In this document: positions 38,342 through 51,663 of the stretch, piece by piece | Layout: every line of letters starts with the position of its first letter | Position numbering within the stretch: position 1 is the first letter of the stretch | Assembly (NCBI RefSeq): GCF_900142895.1 | Contig: NZ_LT670847.1 | Span: forward strand, 2,790,001-2,854,000 | Direction of reading: 5' to 3' | Origin: Vreelandella subglaciescola | GTDB taxonomy: Bacteria > Pseudomonadota > Gammaproteobacteria > Pseudomonadales > Halomonadaceae | Length of the DNA stretch: 64,000 nucleotides | Program-made: the position numbers and the translations under genes | Notes under the pieces: generated by a model | What the model saw: the letters and a program-made list of their open reading frames with translations, nothing else | Database searches by the model: none | Told to the model about the DNA's origin: nothing

Positions 38342-38488
38342 GGCACATCCTCCAAACAGTATTTATGTGCAGCGTAATCGGTTAAAGCCCGTCGCTCAAG
38401 ACGGCTTCATTGACTAAAGCATATGACGAAACGCTGTTCATTAATACCCCCGATGGCAGCATGCCTGCGGGTAACTGCCTGACCTGCG

Positions 38489-38515
38489 AAAAACTCCGCC
38501 CTGAAAAGGGCGGAG
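38489..38515 (-). terminator. Terminator of aceA
   Basis: CTCCGCCCT / AGGGCGGAG stem with a 4-nt loop. The minus-strand continuation is TTTTT, about 17 bp after the aceA stop. Confidence 0.88.
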
Positions 38516-38532
38516 AGGCGTGAGGAAAGGCA

Positions 38533-40131
38533 TCAGCCAAACTGATTCATGGTGTTGTCTTTGCCGCCGGCCTTGAGCGCGGCATCGCCGTGGAAGAACT
38601 CCTTGTGATCGTCGCCGATGTTGGAGCCGGCCATGTCCTGGTGCCTGACCGTGGCGATACCTTGGCGGATTTCTTCGCGCTGTACGCCCGCCACGTAGGC
38701 CAACATGCCGTCTTTGCCGAAGTAGCCCTTGGCCAGGTTGTCGGTGGAAAGGGCGGCGGTGTGGTAGGTCGGCAGCGTGATCAGGTGGTGGAAGACGCCG
38801 GCGTCGCGCGCGGCATCGCGCTGGAAGTTGGCCGTCCATTCGTCGGCGAGTTGGCCAAGTTCGGTGGCGTCGTATTTTTCGTCCATCAGCGCGGAGCGCT
38901 CGTAGGCTGACATGTCCTTGCCGTCTTCCTGCCAGACGTCAAACACCTGCTGGCGGAAACTCAGCGTCCAGTTGAACGACGGCGAGTTGTTGTACACCAG
39001 CTTGGCGTCCGGGCATACCTCGCGGATGCGGTTGACCATGCCAGCAATCTGGCCGACGTGGGGTTTTTCGGTCTCGATCCACAGCAGGTCGGCGCCATTT
39101 TGCAGGCTGGTAATACAGTCGAGCACCACGCGGTCTTCACCGGTGCCGGGCTTGAACTGGTACAGGCCGGAGGCCAGACGTTTGGGCTTGATCAGCTCGC
39201 CGTTTTGCTTGATCACCACGTCGCCGTTGCTGATATCGGCAGCGTTGGTCACGGTATCGCCGTCGAGGTAGCTATTGTATTGATCGCCCAGATCGCCCGC
39301 TTCCTGGGTGACGGCGATTTTTTGCGTCAGGCCGGCGCCGAGCGAGTCGGTGCGCGCCACGATGACGCCGTCGTCAACGCCAAGTTCCAGAAAAGCGTAG
39401 CGCACGGCGTTGATTTTGGCGATAAAATCTTCGTGGGGCACGGTGACCTTGCCGTCCTGGTGGCCGCACTGCTTCTCGTCGGATACCTGGTTTTCCAGCT
39501 GAATGCAGCAGGCGCCGGCTTCAATAAACTTCTTGGCCAGCAGGTAAGTGGCCTCGGCGTTGCCAAAGCCGGCGTCGATATCGGCAATGATCGGTACCAC
39601 GTGGGTCTCGAATTCGTCGACCTGGCGAATCAGCGTCTTTTCCTGCACGTCATTGCCCGCCTCGCGCGCGGCGTCAAGGTCGCGGAACAGGTGATTGAGC
39701 TCCCAGGCGTCGGCCTGTTTCAAAAAGGTGTAGAGCTCTTCGATCAGGTCGGCGACCGAGGTTTTTTCGTGCATCGACTGATCCGGCAGCGGGCCAAACT
39801 CGCTGCGCAGGGCGGCGACCATCCAGCCGGATAGATAGAGGTAGCTGCGTTGGGTGGTGTTGAAGTGCTTCTTGATCGAAATCATCTTCTGCTGGCCGAT
39901 AAAGCCGTGCCAGCAGCCCAGCGACTGGGTGTATTTGGCGCTGTCGGCATCGTAGGCGGCCATGTCGTCACGCATGATGGCGGCAGTGTAGCGGGCAATA
40001 TCCAGGCCGGTCTGGAAGCGGTTTTGCCGGCGCATGCGCGCGGCGTGTTCCGGGTTGATGTTGTCCCACTTGCCGTTCTGGGCATCGCGCTTGTGTTTCA
40101 GTGCCTGGATTTCTTCGAGCAGTCCCGTCAT
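38533..40131 (-). CDS. aceA: Isocitrate lyase (long Pseudomonas type)
   Basis: 532 residues from ATG 40131, which has AAGGAA 7 nt upstream. It splits isocitrate into glyoxylate and succinate in the glyoxylate shunt. The active-site Cys is in SDEKQCGHQDGK (about residue 220), and metal/substrate residues lie in PIIADIDAGFGNAEATYLLA and VARTDSLGA. An insertion typical of the 530-residue subfamily is present (GDLGDQYNSYLDGDTV through FKPGTGEDRVVLDC). NNSPSFNWT closes the site. No malate synthase gene is in the window, and the competing icd lies about 6 kb away. Confidence 0.96.
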   Translation of the reverse strand: MTGLLEEIQALKHKRDAQNGKWDNINPEHAARMRRQNRFQTGLDIARYTAAIMRDDMAAYDADSAKYTQSLGCWHGFIGQQKMISIKKHFNTTQRSYLYLSGWMVAALRSEFGPLPDQSMHEKTSVADLIEELYTFLKQADAWELNHLFRDLDAAREAGNDVQEKTLIRQVDEFETHVVPIIADIDAGFGNAEATYLLAKKFIEAGACCIQLENQVSDEKQCGHQDGKVTVPHEDFIAKINAVRYAFLELGVDDGVIVARTDSLGAGLTQKIAVTQEAGDLGDQYNSYLDGDTVTNAADISNGDVVIKQNGELIKPKRLASGLYQFKPGTGEDRVVLDCITSLQNGADLLWIETEKPHVGQIAGMVNRIREVCPDAKLVYNNSPSFNWTLSFRQQVFDVWQEDGKDMSAYERSALMDEKYDATELGQLADEWTANFQRDAARDAGVFHHLITLPTYHTAALSTDNLAKGYFGKDGMLAYVAGVQREEIRQGIATVRHQDMAGSNIGDDHKEFFHGDAALKAGGKDNTMNQFG

Positions 40132-40313
40132 GAGCTGATTCCTTCTTGAGGTGAGCGTAATCCGGTGGTCAGCAAGCTGCGCTGACTGGCTGGCTTTACT
40201 ATCGGTCAAGGCGGGGCGGGCGGCAATTGGCACTTGGGGGTAGGCCAGGTTGTAGCTTGACGACATGGGACGAGAAAACGCCGTTAAAGCGTAGCGGGGT
40301 TTCGTCGGTGGGC

Positions 40314-40349
40314 ATAAAAAAAGCCGGGCACGAAAGAGGGTGCCCGGCG
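40314..40349 (-). terminator. Terminator of roxA
   Basis: GCCGGGCAC / GTGCCCGGC type stem with TTTTTTT following on the minus strand, about 10 bp after the roxA stop. The rest of 40132-40313 is the aceA upstream region, where I see no clear promoter. Confidence 0.85.
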
Positions 40350-40358
40350 GAGAAAATA

Positions 40359-41534
40359 TCAGTCGGCGTCGTCCAGCGGGAAGTTCAGGCTGCCGACATT
40401 AACCAGCTGGGTGAGTAGTGCTGCAGCATCGGGGAAATCCTGCAGCACGTCCGCGTAGATCAGCGTGCCTTGGCACAACCGCTTGGCAAGTTCGGGCGTG
40501 CACGGATAGCCGTCGCCGTCGGCAAACAGCGTGATGGCGTCACCGTCGCGGCGCCAGGCAAAGCGCGACCCGGGAGCCGAGTGCAGCGGGGTGTGCTCAA
40601 GCTGTGTGGTGAGTGCGGCTTCATCGAGCGGCGGATCATAGGGCAGCAGCTGGTCGACGTACTTGGGCTGGGTCATTACGCGGCCAAACCACTGGCTCAT
40701 CTGCTGGGGGTTATCCAGCGTCTCCAGCATCAGCCGGCGCATGCGCTCAAGTGCGGCGTCATCGATCTCGCCGGGCACGTCTGCTGGCGCCATATCGGCG
40801 TCGCTGTAGCGCAGCGAGGCCGGCAGCTGTTCGCCGAGATAGTCGGCATACGAGGTGACGGCTTCATCGGCGGAGGGCGCGCGAAAGCCGACCGACACGG
40901 TCATGCATTCGTCGGTTTCACTCACGCCGTGGTGCGCCCAGCCCGGCGGCAGGTAGAGCATGTCGCCGGGTTCCAGCACCCAGTCGGAATCCGCTTCAAC
41001 CTCGAAGGTCTCAAGGATGCGCAGGTCAACGCCGTCGATGATGGGCGCGCCGTCGGCAATTTTGCCGCCCAGCTGCCAGCGGCGGCGCCCGGCAGCCTGC
41101 AGCAGGAAGACATCGTACTGGTCCACATGCGGGCCGACGCTGCCGCCGGGCGGCGCATAGCTGAGCATGATGTCGTCCAGCCGCCAGCGCGGCAGAAAGT
41201 CAAACTCGTCGAGCAGCGCCGCAACGGAGGGCACGTAGTGATCCACGGCCTGCACCAGCAGCGACCAGTTGCGCTCGGGCAGGCGCTCGAAGGTGGCCTC
41301 GTCAAAGGGGCCGTGGGACACCTGCCAGGGGCCGTCGGGGCCGTTTTCTTCGACCAGACGCGCTTCAACGCCTTCTTCGCAGGCGAGGCCGGCAAGCTCG
41401 TCGGCCTCGATCGGGGATAAAAACTCCGGCATGGCGCCGCGAATCAACAGGGGCTTTTGCTGCCAGTATTCGGCCATAAACTCGGCCGGGGTCAGATCGC
41501 CCAGCAGGGTTAGCGGCGTGTCACGATGGCTCAT
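40359..41534 (-). CDS. roxA: Ribosomal protein uL16 arginine hydroxylase (RoxA/YcfD)
   Basis: 391 residues. It is a JmjC/cupin 2-oxoglutarate- and Fe(II)-dependent oxygenase that hydroxylates an arginine of ribosomal protein L16. The iron ligands are in GSVGPHVDQYDVFLLQ (His, Asp) and a distal His in PPGWAHHGVSET. The N-terminal start TLLGDLTPAEFMAEYWQQKP and LPRWRLDDIMLSYAPPGG match the family. The C-terminal winged-helix dimerisation region is present. AAAGGA precedes ATG 41534. It follows purB in the same orientation, as ycfD lies near purB in E. coli. Confidence 0.94.
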   Translation of the reverse strand: MSHRDTPLTLLGDLTPAEFMAEYWQQKPLLIRGAMPEFLSPIEADELAGLACEEGVEARLVEENGPDGPWQVSHGPFDEATFERLPERNWSLLVQAVDHYVPSVAALLDEFDFLPRWRLDDIMLSYAPPGGSVGPHVDQYDVFLLQAAGRRRWQLGGKIADGAPIIDGVDLRILETFEVEADSDWVLEPGDMLYLPPGWAHHGVSETDECMTVSVGFRAPSADEAVTSYADYLGEQLPASLRYSDADMAPADVPGEIDDAALERMRRLMLETLDNPQQMSQWFGRVMTQPKYVDQLLPYDPPLDEAALTTQLEHTPLHSAPGSRFAWRRDGDAITLFADGDGYPCTPELAKRLCQGTLIYADVLQDFPDAAALLTQLVNVGSLNFPLDDAD

Positions 41535-41563
41535 GGCGGTATCCTTTGGCGATGTCGCCGGTT

Positions 41564-42970
<1,407 letters not shown>

Positions 42971-43001
42971 TCATGACAGGCGCAAGCACGGGGCTTGCGG
43001 G

Positions 43002-43643
43002 CTAACGCAAATCGTCCAGAGCGCGGCGCAGGGCGTTGCGTTGAAAAATCAGCTTCCAGCGGCGCCCGCCTTGCTGGTGCCACAGCAGCGCGAAACGCAC
43101 GCCGGCAAGCAGGCAGGCGCGTACGCGCTCGGGCATCATGGGGCTTTGCAGCATGGTGGGGTCGCCCTGCACCACAATGCGGTGTTTGAACGTGGAGAGG
43201 GTTTGCTGGTAGGTGTCACCCAAGCCACCCACGACGTTTTCGTGGGTGGCGCCGAAGTGCCCGGCCTGGCGCTGTATGCGCTCCAGTGATTGGCCCAGCG
43301 AGTCGAGCATGGCGGTGTCGCGGCGCAGCTTGCTCATCAGCAGTACCAGCGAAAACCCGTAGCGCATCACCACCGGATTGGCTTGCTTGCGCCCCACTAG
43401 CGCCTCAAGCATGTCGAGCCCTTGGCGCAGGTTGTTGGGGTGGCCGCCGTAAATGGCTTCAAAGCTTTCCGGATTAGTGTTGACGGTGGCTTGAATCAGC
43501 GTTTCCCAGGCGCGCGGGTCGGTCTGGCCGTTGCGCGCCAGCTCGTCGACCAGGCTTGCCGCCTGAAAGACGCCGGCAAGCGCCAGCGCTTGGCGGCAGG
43601 CCGGATCATCCGGGGCGCGGTGAATCGGCGTGGCGTTATTCAT
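43002..43643 (-). CDS. hflD: High-frequency lysogenization protein HflD
   Basis: 213 residues from ATG 43643, with GAGGTGG upstream; the start overlaps the mnmA stop (ATGA). The family signature [19 protein letters not shown] and the helical body [18 protein letters not shown] identify HflD, a peripheral membrane protein. In E. coli it affects lambda CII stability; its cellular role is not settled. It is coupled to mnmA and upstream of purB. Confidence 0.93.
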   Translation of the reverse strand: MNNATPIHRAPDDPACRQALALAGVFQAASLVDELARNGQTDPRAWETLIQATVNTNPESFEAIYGGHPNNLRQGLDMLEALVGRKQANPVVMRYGFSLVLLMSKLRRDTAMLDSLGQSLERIQRQAGHFGATHENVVGGLGDTYQQTLSTFKHRIVVQGDPTMLQSPMMPERVRACLLAGVRFALLWHQQGGRRWKLIFQRNALRRALDDLR

Positions 43644-44767
43644 GCGGCCACCTCTTGGGCATTCCAGGTATCGCGAATGACACCGCCGCCCAGGCAAATG
43701 TCGCCATCGTAGATCACCAACGATTGGCCAGGGGTGACGGAGCGCTGGGGTTGATCAAACTGCACTACAACGCTGCCGTCGGCCTGGGTGGCCAGCGTGC
43801 ACGGGCGGTCGTCCTGGCGGTAGCGGGTCTTGGCGCGAAAGCGCCCCTGATGCGTGGGCGCGTGACCGGAGACCCATTCCATCGGCTCGGTGGCCAGCGC
43901 GTCGCTATACAACAGCGAGTGATGCTTGCCCTGAACGGCCACCAGTACGTTGCGCTCAAGATCTTTGTGCGCCACGTACCAAGGGTCTTCCGGGTAATTG
44001 ACCAGCCCGCCGATGCCCAACCCCTGACGTTGGCCCAGGGTGTAATACATTAGCCCCATGTGCTCGCCGATAACGTCGCCGTCGGGCGTTTCGATGGTGC
44101 CGGGCTGGGCGGGTAGGTACTGTTGTAAAAAATCGCTGAAGCGTCGCTCGCCGATAAAGCAGATGCCGGTGGAATCCTTTTTGCGCGCGGTGACCAGTCC
44201 GTGTTTTTCGGCCAGCTCGCGTACCGCGGGCTTTTCCAGCTCGCCCACGGGAAACAGCGTGCGGGCAATCGCCGCCTCGGGCACGGCGTGCAGAAAGTAG
44301 CTTTGATCCTTGTTGGCATCCAAGCCCTTCAACAGCCGCGGGCGGGAGACGTCTTCGCCCTGGGCCTGAGTGGCCTGGCGTACATAGTGCCCGGTGGCGA
44401 TCTTGTCGGCGCCGAGCATCTCGGCGTAGTCGATAAAGACTTTGAACTTGATTTCGCGGTTACACAGGATGTCCGGATTCGGCGTGCGTCCGGCCTTGTA
44501 TTCGGCGAGGAAATGCTCGAAAACGTTGTCCCAGTATTCCGCGGCAAAGTTGGCCGTATGCAGCTTGATGCCGATTTTCTGACACACGGCTTCGGCATCC
44601 GCCAGGTCGTCTTTGGCGGTGCAGTATTCGGTACCGTCGTCTTCGTCCCAGTTCTTCATGAACAGGCCCTCGACGTCGTACCCCTGTTCGAGCAGGAGCA
44701 CAGCCGAGACGGAAGAATCGACGCCGCCGGACATGCCGACGATCACTTTGCCTTGGGTGGATGTCAT
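43640..44767 (-). CDS. mnmA: tRNA-specific 2-thiouridylase
   Basis: 375 residues from ATG 44767, the second of two ATGs after GAGG, because only this one has proper spacing. It thiolates U34 of tRNA-Lys, Glu and Gln, including the tRNA-Glu(TTC) in this window. The PP-loop [10 protein letters not shown] binds ATP. Catalytic Cys102 lies in [12 protein letters not shown], and the persulphide-forming Cys203 in [11 protein letters not shown]. It is followed by hflD with a 4-nt overlap. Confidence 0.97.
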   Translation of the reverse strand: MTSTQGKVIVGMSGGVDSSVSAVLLLEQGYDVEGLFMKNWDEDDGTEYCTAKDDLADAEAVCQKIGIKLHTANFAAEYWDNVFEHFLAEYKAGRTPNPDILCNREIKFKVFIDYAEMLGADKIATGHYVRQATQAQGEDVSRPRLLKGLDANKDQSYFLHAVPEAAIARTLFPVGELEKPAVRELAEKHGLVTARKKDSTGICFIGERRFSDFLQQYLPAQPGTIETPDGDVIGEHMGLMYYTLGQRQGLGIGGLVNYPEDPWYVAHKDLERNVLVAVQGKHHSLLYSDALATEPMEWVSGHAPTHQGRFRAKTRYRQDDRPCTLATQADGSVVVQFDQPQRSVTPGQSLVIYDGDICLGGGVIRDTWNAQEVAA

Positions 44768-44860
44768 GGGCATCCTCAATTGAAATAGCGACAGATAGGC
44801 CGCGAGTATACACCAAGCGCTGGCGGTGCTTCGAGTCAAACCTGAACGCTGCCGCGCGGG

Positions 44861-45328
44861 CTAGCGTTCGTGAATTACGTCCAGCGAAAACACGCGCCCG
44901 GCGCGGGCATCATCAATGCGTGGCAGTACCAGTGGGCTGCGCATCCGCCCGGCGGCGTCAAGCGCTTTGATCTCGTCAAGCGTCAGCCAGTGGGCAGCCT
45001 GGATGTCGTCATCCAGTGGCGTGTCAAGAAAGTGCGCCGGTGCGGCGATAAAGCCGTGGCTGTGAAAGGTCAGCCCGTTGAGCTTGAAAACGTAAAGCCC
45101 CAAGTAGCCGTCAAGGGACACCTCCCAGGCGGTTTCTTCGGCGACTTCGCGCCGGATGGCAGCGATAGGGCCTTCGCCGGCCTCGATGTGGCCGGCCGGC
45201 TGGTTAAACAGCGTTCTCGGGCCGCCGCGGTCTTCTTCGACCATCAGGTAGCGGCCACCCCGCTGGATAACGCAGGCCACGGTAGCCCGTATGTGCGGTT
45301 GTTGAGACGGTTGAGCGCGCGAGGTCAT
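44861..45328 (-). CDS. nudJ: Nudix hydrolase NudJ-like
   Basis: 155 residues from ATG 45328, overlapping the rluE stop (ATGA) with GGAG upstream. The Nudix box is present as GHIEAGEGPIAAIRREVAEE followed by TAWEV; the usual Gly after the Glu pair is Ala. NudJ hydrolyses thiamine pyrophosphate precursors (HMP-PP) and nucleoside di/triphosphates. The end of the protein is normal. Neighbours rluE and mnmA are both RNA-modification genes, as in the nudJ-mnmA-hflD-purB order of E. coli. Confidence 0.92.
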   Translation of the reverse strand: MTSRAQPSQQPHIRATVACVIQRGGRYLMVEEDRGGPRTLFNQPAGHIEAGEGPIAAIRREVAEETAWEVSLDGYLGLYVFKLNGLTFHSHGFIAAPAHFLDTPLDDDIQAAHWLTLDEIKALDAAGRMRSPLVLPRIDDARAGRVFSLDVIHER

Positions 45329-45930
45329 CGGGGTTTTCTCCGGCGGCCGCGCCCGGGCGATTTTGCGGGCCGGCTTGGCGGGCGCGGGGCGTGCAGGGTT
45401 TCGCTGCGCCATTCGCCGGGGGCTAACGGATCAAGCCACCAGGGGCCCACGGCAGCGCGAATCAAGCGCAGGGTAGGAAGGCCGACATGGGCGGTCATGC
45501 GCCGTACCTGGCGGTTGCGGCCTTCGCTGATAATAAGCTCAAGCCAGCTGGTACGTGGATGGCGTTTGGGGTCAATCGGCGGTGTGCGCTGGGCAATAGC
45601 GGGCGGCGCTATGCGCTGGGCCTTGGCCGGCCGCGTGGGACCGTCGGTTAACGTAATGCCTTGGCGCAGCGCCTGAAGAGCGGCGTCGTTGATGTGGCCT
45701 TCCACCTGTGCCCAGTAGGTTTTGGGCTGCTTGTGGCGCGGGTGCGCAATGCGATGAATCAGTGCGCCGTCGTCGGTCAGCAGCAGCAGGCCTTCGGAGT
45801 CGTAGTCCAGCCGGCCTGCGGGGTAAATATCCTTGACGTGCAGGTAGTCGCCCAGCGTCGCGCGCCCCTGGTCGTCCCGAAACTGGCTGAGCACGCGGTA
45901 AGGTTTGTGTAACAGGTAGAGTCGGCTCAT
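45325..45930 (-). CDS. rluE: 23S rRNA pseudouridine synthase (RluE-type)
   Basis: 201 residues from ATG 45930 (MSRLYLLHKPYRVLSQFRDD). It converts a uridine of 23S rRNA (U2457 in E. coli) to pseudouridine. The catalytic Asp42 is in PAGRLDYDSEGLLLLTDDG. RHKQPKTYWAQVEG and SEGRNRQVRRMTAHVGLPTL complete the RsuA-family core. The C-terminus is a basic Arg/Pro-rich tail. It is divergent from icd, as in E. coli. The ribosome site is weak. Confidence 0.92.
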   Translation of the reverse strand: MSRLYLLHKPYRVLSQFRDDQGRATLGDYLHVKDIYPAGRLDYDSEGLLLLTDDGALIHRIAHPRHKQPKTYWAQVEGHINDAALQALRQGITLTDGPTRPAKAQRIAPPAIAQRTPPIDPKRHPRTSWLELIISEGRNRQVRRMTAHVGLPTLRLIRAAVGPWWLDPLAPGEWRSETLHAPRPPSRPAKSPGRGRRRKPR

Positions 45931-46123
45931 GGCAGCGTTAGCATCACTTGCGGTGGGTGATAGGTAAAACGTCGCGGTCATAAAAGTAAAATAACAGCAT
46001 ACTCGACTTTAGGCCGGTTCGCGCCGTCAAGGCTACTCGGCTGGAGAACGACGGTGCTACACTCGGCGTCTCATCGAACAGACCTGTTCGCTCCATCGAG
46101 CAGACCAGACAAGGGAGTTCTTC

Positions 46124-47395
46124 ATGGGTTCTACCAACGCGGATTTTCAGCATATCGTTATCCCAGAAGGCGGCAGCCAAATCACCGTTAACGCCGACGA
46201 CACGCTGAACGTTCCCAACGAGCCGATTATTCCGTTCATCGAAGGCGACGGCATCGGCGCAGATGTGACCCCGGCGATGAAAATTGCCATTGATGCGGCG
46301 GTGGCCAAAGCTTACGGCGGCAAGCGCAAGATCCACTGGATGGAAGTGTACGCCGGCGAAAAAGCCACGCACGTTTACGATGCCGATACCTGGCTGCCCG
46401 AGGAAACCCTCAGGGCGGTCACAGATTACGTGGTCTCGATCAAAGGCCCGCTAACTACGCCGGTGGGCGGCGGCATTCGTTCGCTCAACGTGGCGCTGCG
46501 CCAGAAGCTTGACCTGTACGTGTGCCAGCGCCCGGTGCGCTGGTTTGAAGGCGTACCCAGCCCGGTGAAACAGCCCGCCGACGTGGACATGGTCATTTTC
46601 CGTGAGAACTCCGAAGACATTTATGCCGGCATCGAGTGGCAGGCCGGCTCGCCAGATGCCGATAAAGTCATCAAGTTTCTGCGCGAGGAAATGGGCGTCA
46701 CCAATATCCGCTTCCCGGAAAACTGCGGTATCGGCGTCAAGCCGGTATCCATCGAGGGTACCAAACGGCTGGTGCGCCAGGCGTTGCAGTACACTATCGA
46801 CAACGATCGCGAGTCGCTGACGCTGGTGCATAAGGGCAACATCATGAAGTTCACCGAAGGCGCCTTTAAAGACTGGGGCTATGAGCTTGCCCGCGATGAG
46901 TTTGGCGCTGAGCTGCTCGACGGCGGCCCGTGGATGACCATGAAAAACCCCAACACCGGCAAAGACATCGTCATCAAGGACGTGATTGCCGACGCTATGC
47001 TGCAGCAGATTCTGCTGCGTCCGGCGGAGTACGACGTCATCGCCACGCTCAACCTCAACGGTGACTATATCTCCGATGCGCTGGCGGCTGAGGTTGGCGG
47101 TATCGGCATTGCGCCGGGGGCCAACATTTCCGATGCGGTTGCCATGTTCGAAGCCACCCACGGCACAGCACCCAAGTACGCCGGACAGGATAAGGTCAAC
47201 CCGGGCTCGCTGATTCTTTCCGCCGAGATGATGCTGCGTTATATGGGCTGGGTTGAGGCCGCTGATCTGGTGCTCAAAGGCATGGAAAAAGCCATTGCCA
47301 AAGGCGAGGTGACGTACGACTTCCATCGCCAGATGGAAAACGCGGTGCTGCTCAAGTGCTCTGAGTTTGGACAGGCCGTTGCTGACAACATGTAA
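46124..47395 (+). CDS. icd: NADP-dependent isocitrate dehydrogenase
   Basis: 423 residues (E. coli 416). It decarboxylates isocitrate to 2-oxoglutarate. Substrate and regulatory region [20 protein letters not shown] includes the serine (about residue 119) that AceK phosphorylates in E. coli to divert flux to Ace[29 protein letters not shown] and [17 protein letters not shown] (adenine site) are intact. AAGGGAG lies before ATG 46124. No aceK is in the window. Confidence 0.98.
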   Translation: MGSTNADFQHIVIPEGGSQITVNADDTLNVPNEPIIPFIEGDGIGADVTPAMKIAIDAAVAKAYGGKRKIHWMEVYAGEKATHVYDADTWLPEETLRAVTDYVVSIKGPLTTPVGGGIRSLNVALRQKLDLYVCQRPVRWFEGVPSPVKQPADVDMVIFRENSEDIYAGIEWQAGSPDADKVIKFLREEMGVTNIRFPENCGIGVKPVSIEGTKRLVRQALQYTIDNDRESLTLVHKGNIMKFTEGAFKDWGYELARDEFGAELLDGGPWMTMKNPNTGKDIVIKDVIADAMLQQILLRPAEYDVIATLNLNGDYISDALAAEVGGIGIAPGANISDAVAMFEATHGTAPKYAGQDKVNPGSLILSAEMMLRYMGWVEAADLVLKGMEKAIAKGEVTYDFHRQMENAVLLKCSEFGQAVADNM

Positions 47396-47407
47396 GTGTC
47401 GTGCCTG

Positions 47408-47446
47408 AAAAGCCCCGTCCGCGCCGCCGCGGGCGGGGCTTTTTTA
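47408..47446 (+). terminator. Terminator of icd
   Basis: AAAGCCCCGTCCGC...GCGGGCGGGGCTTTTTT is a long GC stem followed by TTTTTT, just after the icd stop. From here to 47609 I see no gene; the region should hold the clpS promoter but no box was convincing. Confidence 0.94.
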
Positions 47447-47609
47447 TGCCGGCATGCCCGCCCGGCGCGGGCGCTGTGCTATTTTAGAGGTGTTTTTAAA
47501 CGCCGAGCCTCAAGGCTCTGAACCCTTGCGGAACCAGGGCGTCCAATGTTTGGCATAACACGTCAGGCATGACACCTTGGTCTAGCGTAAATGATTCCAC
47601 TTGTTGCCT

Positions 47610-47972
47610 ATGCTGAAACAACACACGGTCAGCCCGCCGCAAGCGGGGATGACACACCCGGCATCGCCGGACACCGATGAAGATCTGGCGGTCGCACCCG
47701 CCGACCCTGAGCTTGCCAAGCCACCCATGTACAAGGTGGTCTTACATAACGACGACTACACGCCGATGGATTTTGTCGTGGAAGTGCTGCAGGAGTTTTT
47801 CCATCTGGAGAGTGAAGCCGCCGTACAGGTGATGCTAGCCGTTCACACCCAGGGCAAAGCGACCTGCGGCGTGTTTACTCGGGATATCGCCGAAACCAAG
47901 AGCTATCAGGTCAGCGAATATGCCCGGGAATGCGAGCATCCGTTGTTGTGCGATATCGAAGCGGCCGATTAG
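47610..47972 (+). CDS. clpS: ClpS adaptor of ClpAP
   Basis: 120 residues from ATG 47610. After a flexible, acidic N-terminus of about 40 residues the core begins ([20 protein letters not shown]) with the N-degron binding residues (NDDYTPM). It continues to [20 protein letters not shown]. It delivers proteins with Leu, Phe, Trp or Tyr N-termini to ClpAP. The next gene is clpA, and the two transferases bpt and aat that make such N-termini lie within 5 kb. Confidence 0.95.
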   Translation: MLKQHTVSPPQAGMTHPASPDTDEDLAVAPADPELAKPPMYKVVLHNDDYTPMDFVVEVLQEFFHLESEAAVQVMLAVHTQGKATCGVFTRDIAETKSYQVSEYARECEHPLLCDIEAAD

Positions 47973-48134
47973 ACGACACGAGCCGGCAGTAAACATTGAG
48001 AAGAAACTTGGCAGCAAGGCTTGCAAGTGCGTGTTTTGTGCCCGATGTTGAGAGTGCCGGTTGATGAAATTGATCTGACGCCAGCCCTAAGTGGCGATAC
48101 GCCCTGGGTGGGAGTAGCGAAGAAGGGGACTGCC

Positions 48135-50411
<2,277 letters not shown>

Positions 50412-50502
50412 CGGGGCGCGATGCCGGCTTTTACCTTAACCCACGCAGCATGCAAAGCGCCCTGTCATCGACGGGGCGTTGCTGTATCTGATGCCTGCTG
50501 GT

Positions 50503-50721
50503 TTAGCGCGAGCGATACACGATACGGCCTTTGGACAGGTCGTACGGGGTCAGCTCAACCTTGACCTTGTCGCCGGTCAGGATGCGGATGTAGTTCTTGC
50601 GCATTTTGCCCGAGATGTGGGCGGTGACCACGTGGCCGTTTTCGAGCTCCACACGGAACATGGTGTTGGGAAGGGTGTCAACAATGACGCCTTCCATTTC
50701 AATATGATCTTCACGTGCCAT
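50503..50721 (-). CDS. infA: Translation initiation factor IF-1
   Basis: 72 residues, the standard IF-1: [20 protein letters not shown], then [23 protein letters not shown] (shown in parts), ending in [11 protein letters not shown]. It is an OB-fold protein that binds the 30S A site. The convergent end with clpA has a weak hairpin at about 50457-50486. Its place between clpA and the aat/bpt genes is the same as in E. coli and Pseudomonas. Confidence 0.98.
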   Translation of the reverse strand: MAREDHIEMEGVIVDTLPNTMFRVELENGHVVTAHISGKMRKNYIRILTGDKVKVELTPYDLSKGRIVYRSR

Positions 50722-50823
50722 ATAGGCCGTTCCTCACTGAGTCATGATAATGGGTGTCACGCATAATCCCCATGATAGGGGATAACCCGCCCGAGTGTTG
50801 CGTCGCCCGGGCGATGAAATCGC

Positions 50824-50852
50824 GCTATATTGTGCCGCAAGGCTGGCGTCAA
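50824..50852 (-). promoter_or_regulatory. Likely infA promoter
   Basis: On the minus strand TTGACG (50852-50847), a 17-bp spacer and TATAGC (50829-50824) lie just past the bpt stop. This gives infA its own promoter and a leader of about 95 nt. Confidence 0.6.
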
Positions 50853-50868
50853 GGCAAAAAAGCCGGCG

Positions 50869-51606
50869 TCAGGGCGAGATAAGCCGCCGCCAGCGCCGTC
50901 CATCCAGCACCTCAAGTGGCGAAAACGCCTTTTTGTAGCGCATTTTTCGACACTGCTCAATCCAATAACCTAAATAAACATGGGGCAGGCCTCGCTGTTG
51001 CGCCAACTCCACGAGCTTCAAGATAGCAAAAGTACCCAGCGAGCGCCTGTCCAGCTGCGGATCAACGTCAAAAAAGGTATAAATGGCCGACAGCCCGTGG
51101 TCCAGCTGGTCGAAGACCGCCACGCCGACCAGCCGCTCGTCCAGCGTCATTTCCAGCAGCTGTGCGTAGGGCTGGTCAAGGGTGAGAAACGTCTGGTATT
51201 GCTCGCGACTGGGCGGGTACATTTCGCCGTCGGCGTGGCGAGCGCGGATATACGCCGCATATAGCGCGTAGTGTTGCGGCACCCAACGGGCGGACAGCAG
51301 GCGCGTTTGAATATCAGCATTACGCCGGAGAATTTTGCGTTGGGTGCGGCCGGGATGAAAATCTTCCACCGGAATACGCGCCGAGCGGCAGGCGCTGCAG
51401 TTTTCGCAGTGCGGGCGATACAGGTGACGACCGCTGCGCCGGAACCCCTGTAACGTCAGCGCATCGTAAACGCCTGCAGCCGGCGTTTCTTCAGGATCAA
51501 GAAACAGCGTCGTGGCTTCACGGCCGGGCAGATAACTGCAGGCGTGGGGCACCGTCAGAAAAAAACGTAAATCCTTTGCCGGGTGATGGGACGCATTGCT
51601 GCTCAC
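50869..51606 (-). CDS. bpt: Aspartate/glutamate leucyltransferase (Bpt)
   Basis: 245 residues from GTG 51606, which follows AAGGAGG by 6 nt; a further ATG at 51627 is too early for that site. It adds leucine from Leu-tRNA to proteins with N-terminal Asp or Glu. Family motifs are CSYLPGREATTLFLDPE, the Cys cluster in YRPHCENCSACRSARIPV, GEMYPPSREQY and YLGYWIEQCRKMRYKKAFSP. The Bpt rather than Ate assignment rests on context with aat and clpS. Confidence 0.93.
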   Translation of the reverse strand: MSSNASHHPAKDLRFFLTVPHACSYLPGREATTLFLDPEETPAAGVYDALTLQGFRRSGRHLYRPHCENCSACRSARIPVEDFHPGRTQRKILRRNADIQTRLLSARWVPQHYALYAAYIRARHADGEMYPPSREQYQTFLTLDQPYAQLLEMTLDERLVGVAVFDQLDHGLSAIYTFFDVDPQLDRRSLGTFAILKLVELAQQRGLPHVYLGYWIEQCRKMRYKKAFSPLEVLDGRRWRRLISP

Positions 51607-51663
51607 GGCTGGCCTCCTTGGATGCATCTCCGGGCACGGACAAGCGGGGCACGGCGCATGGCG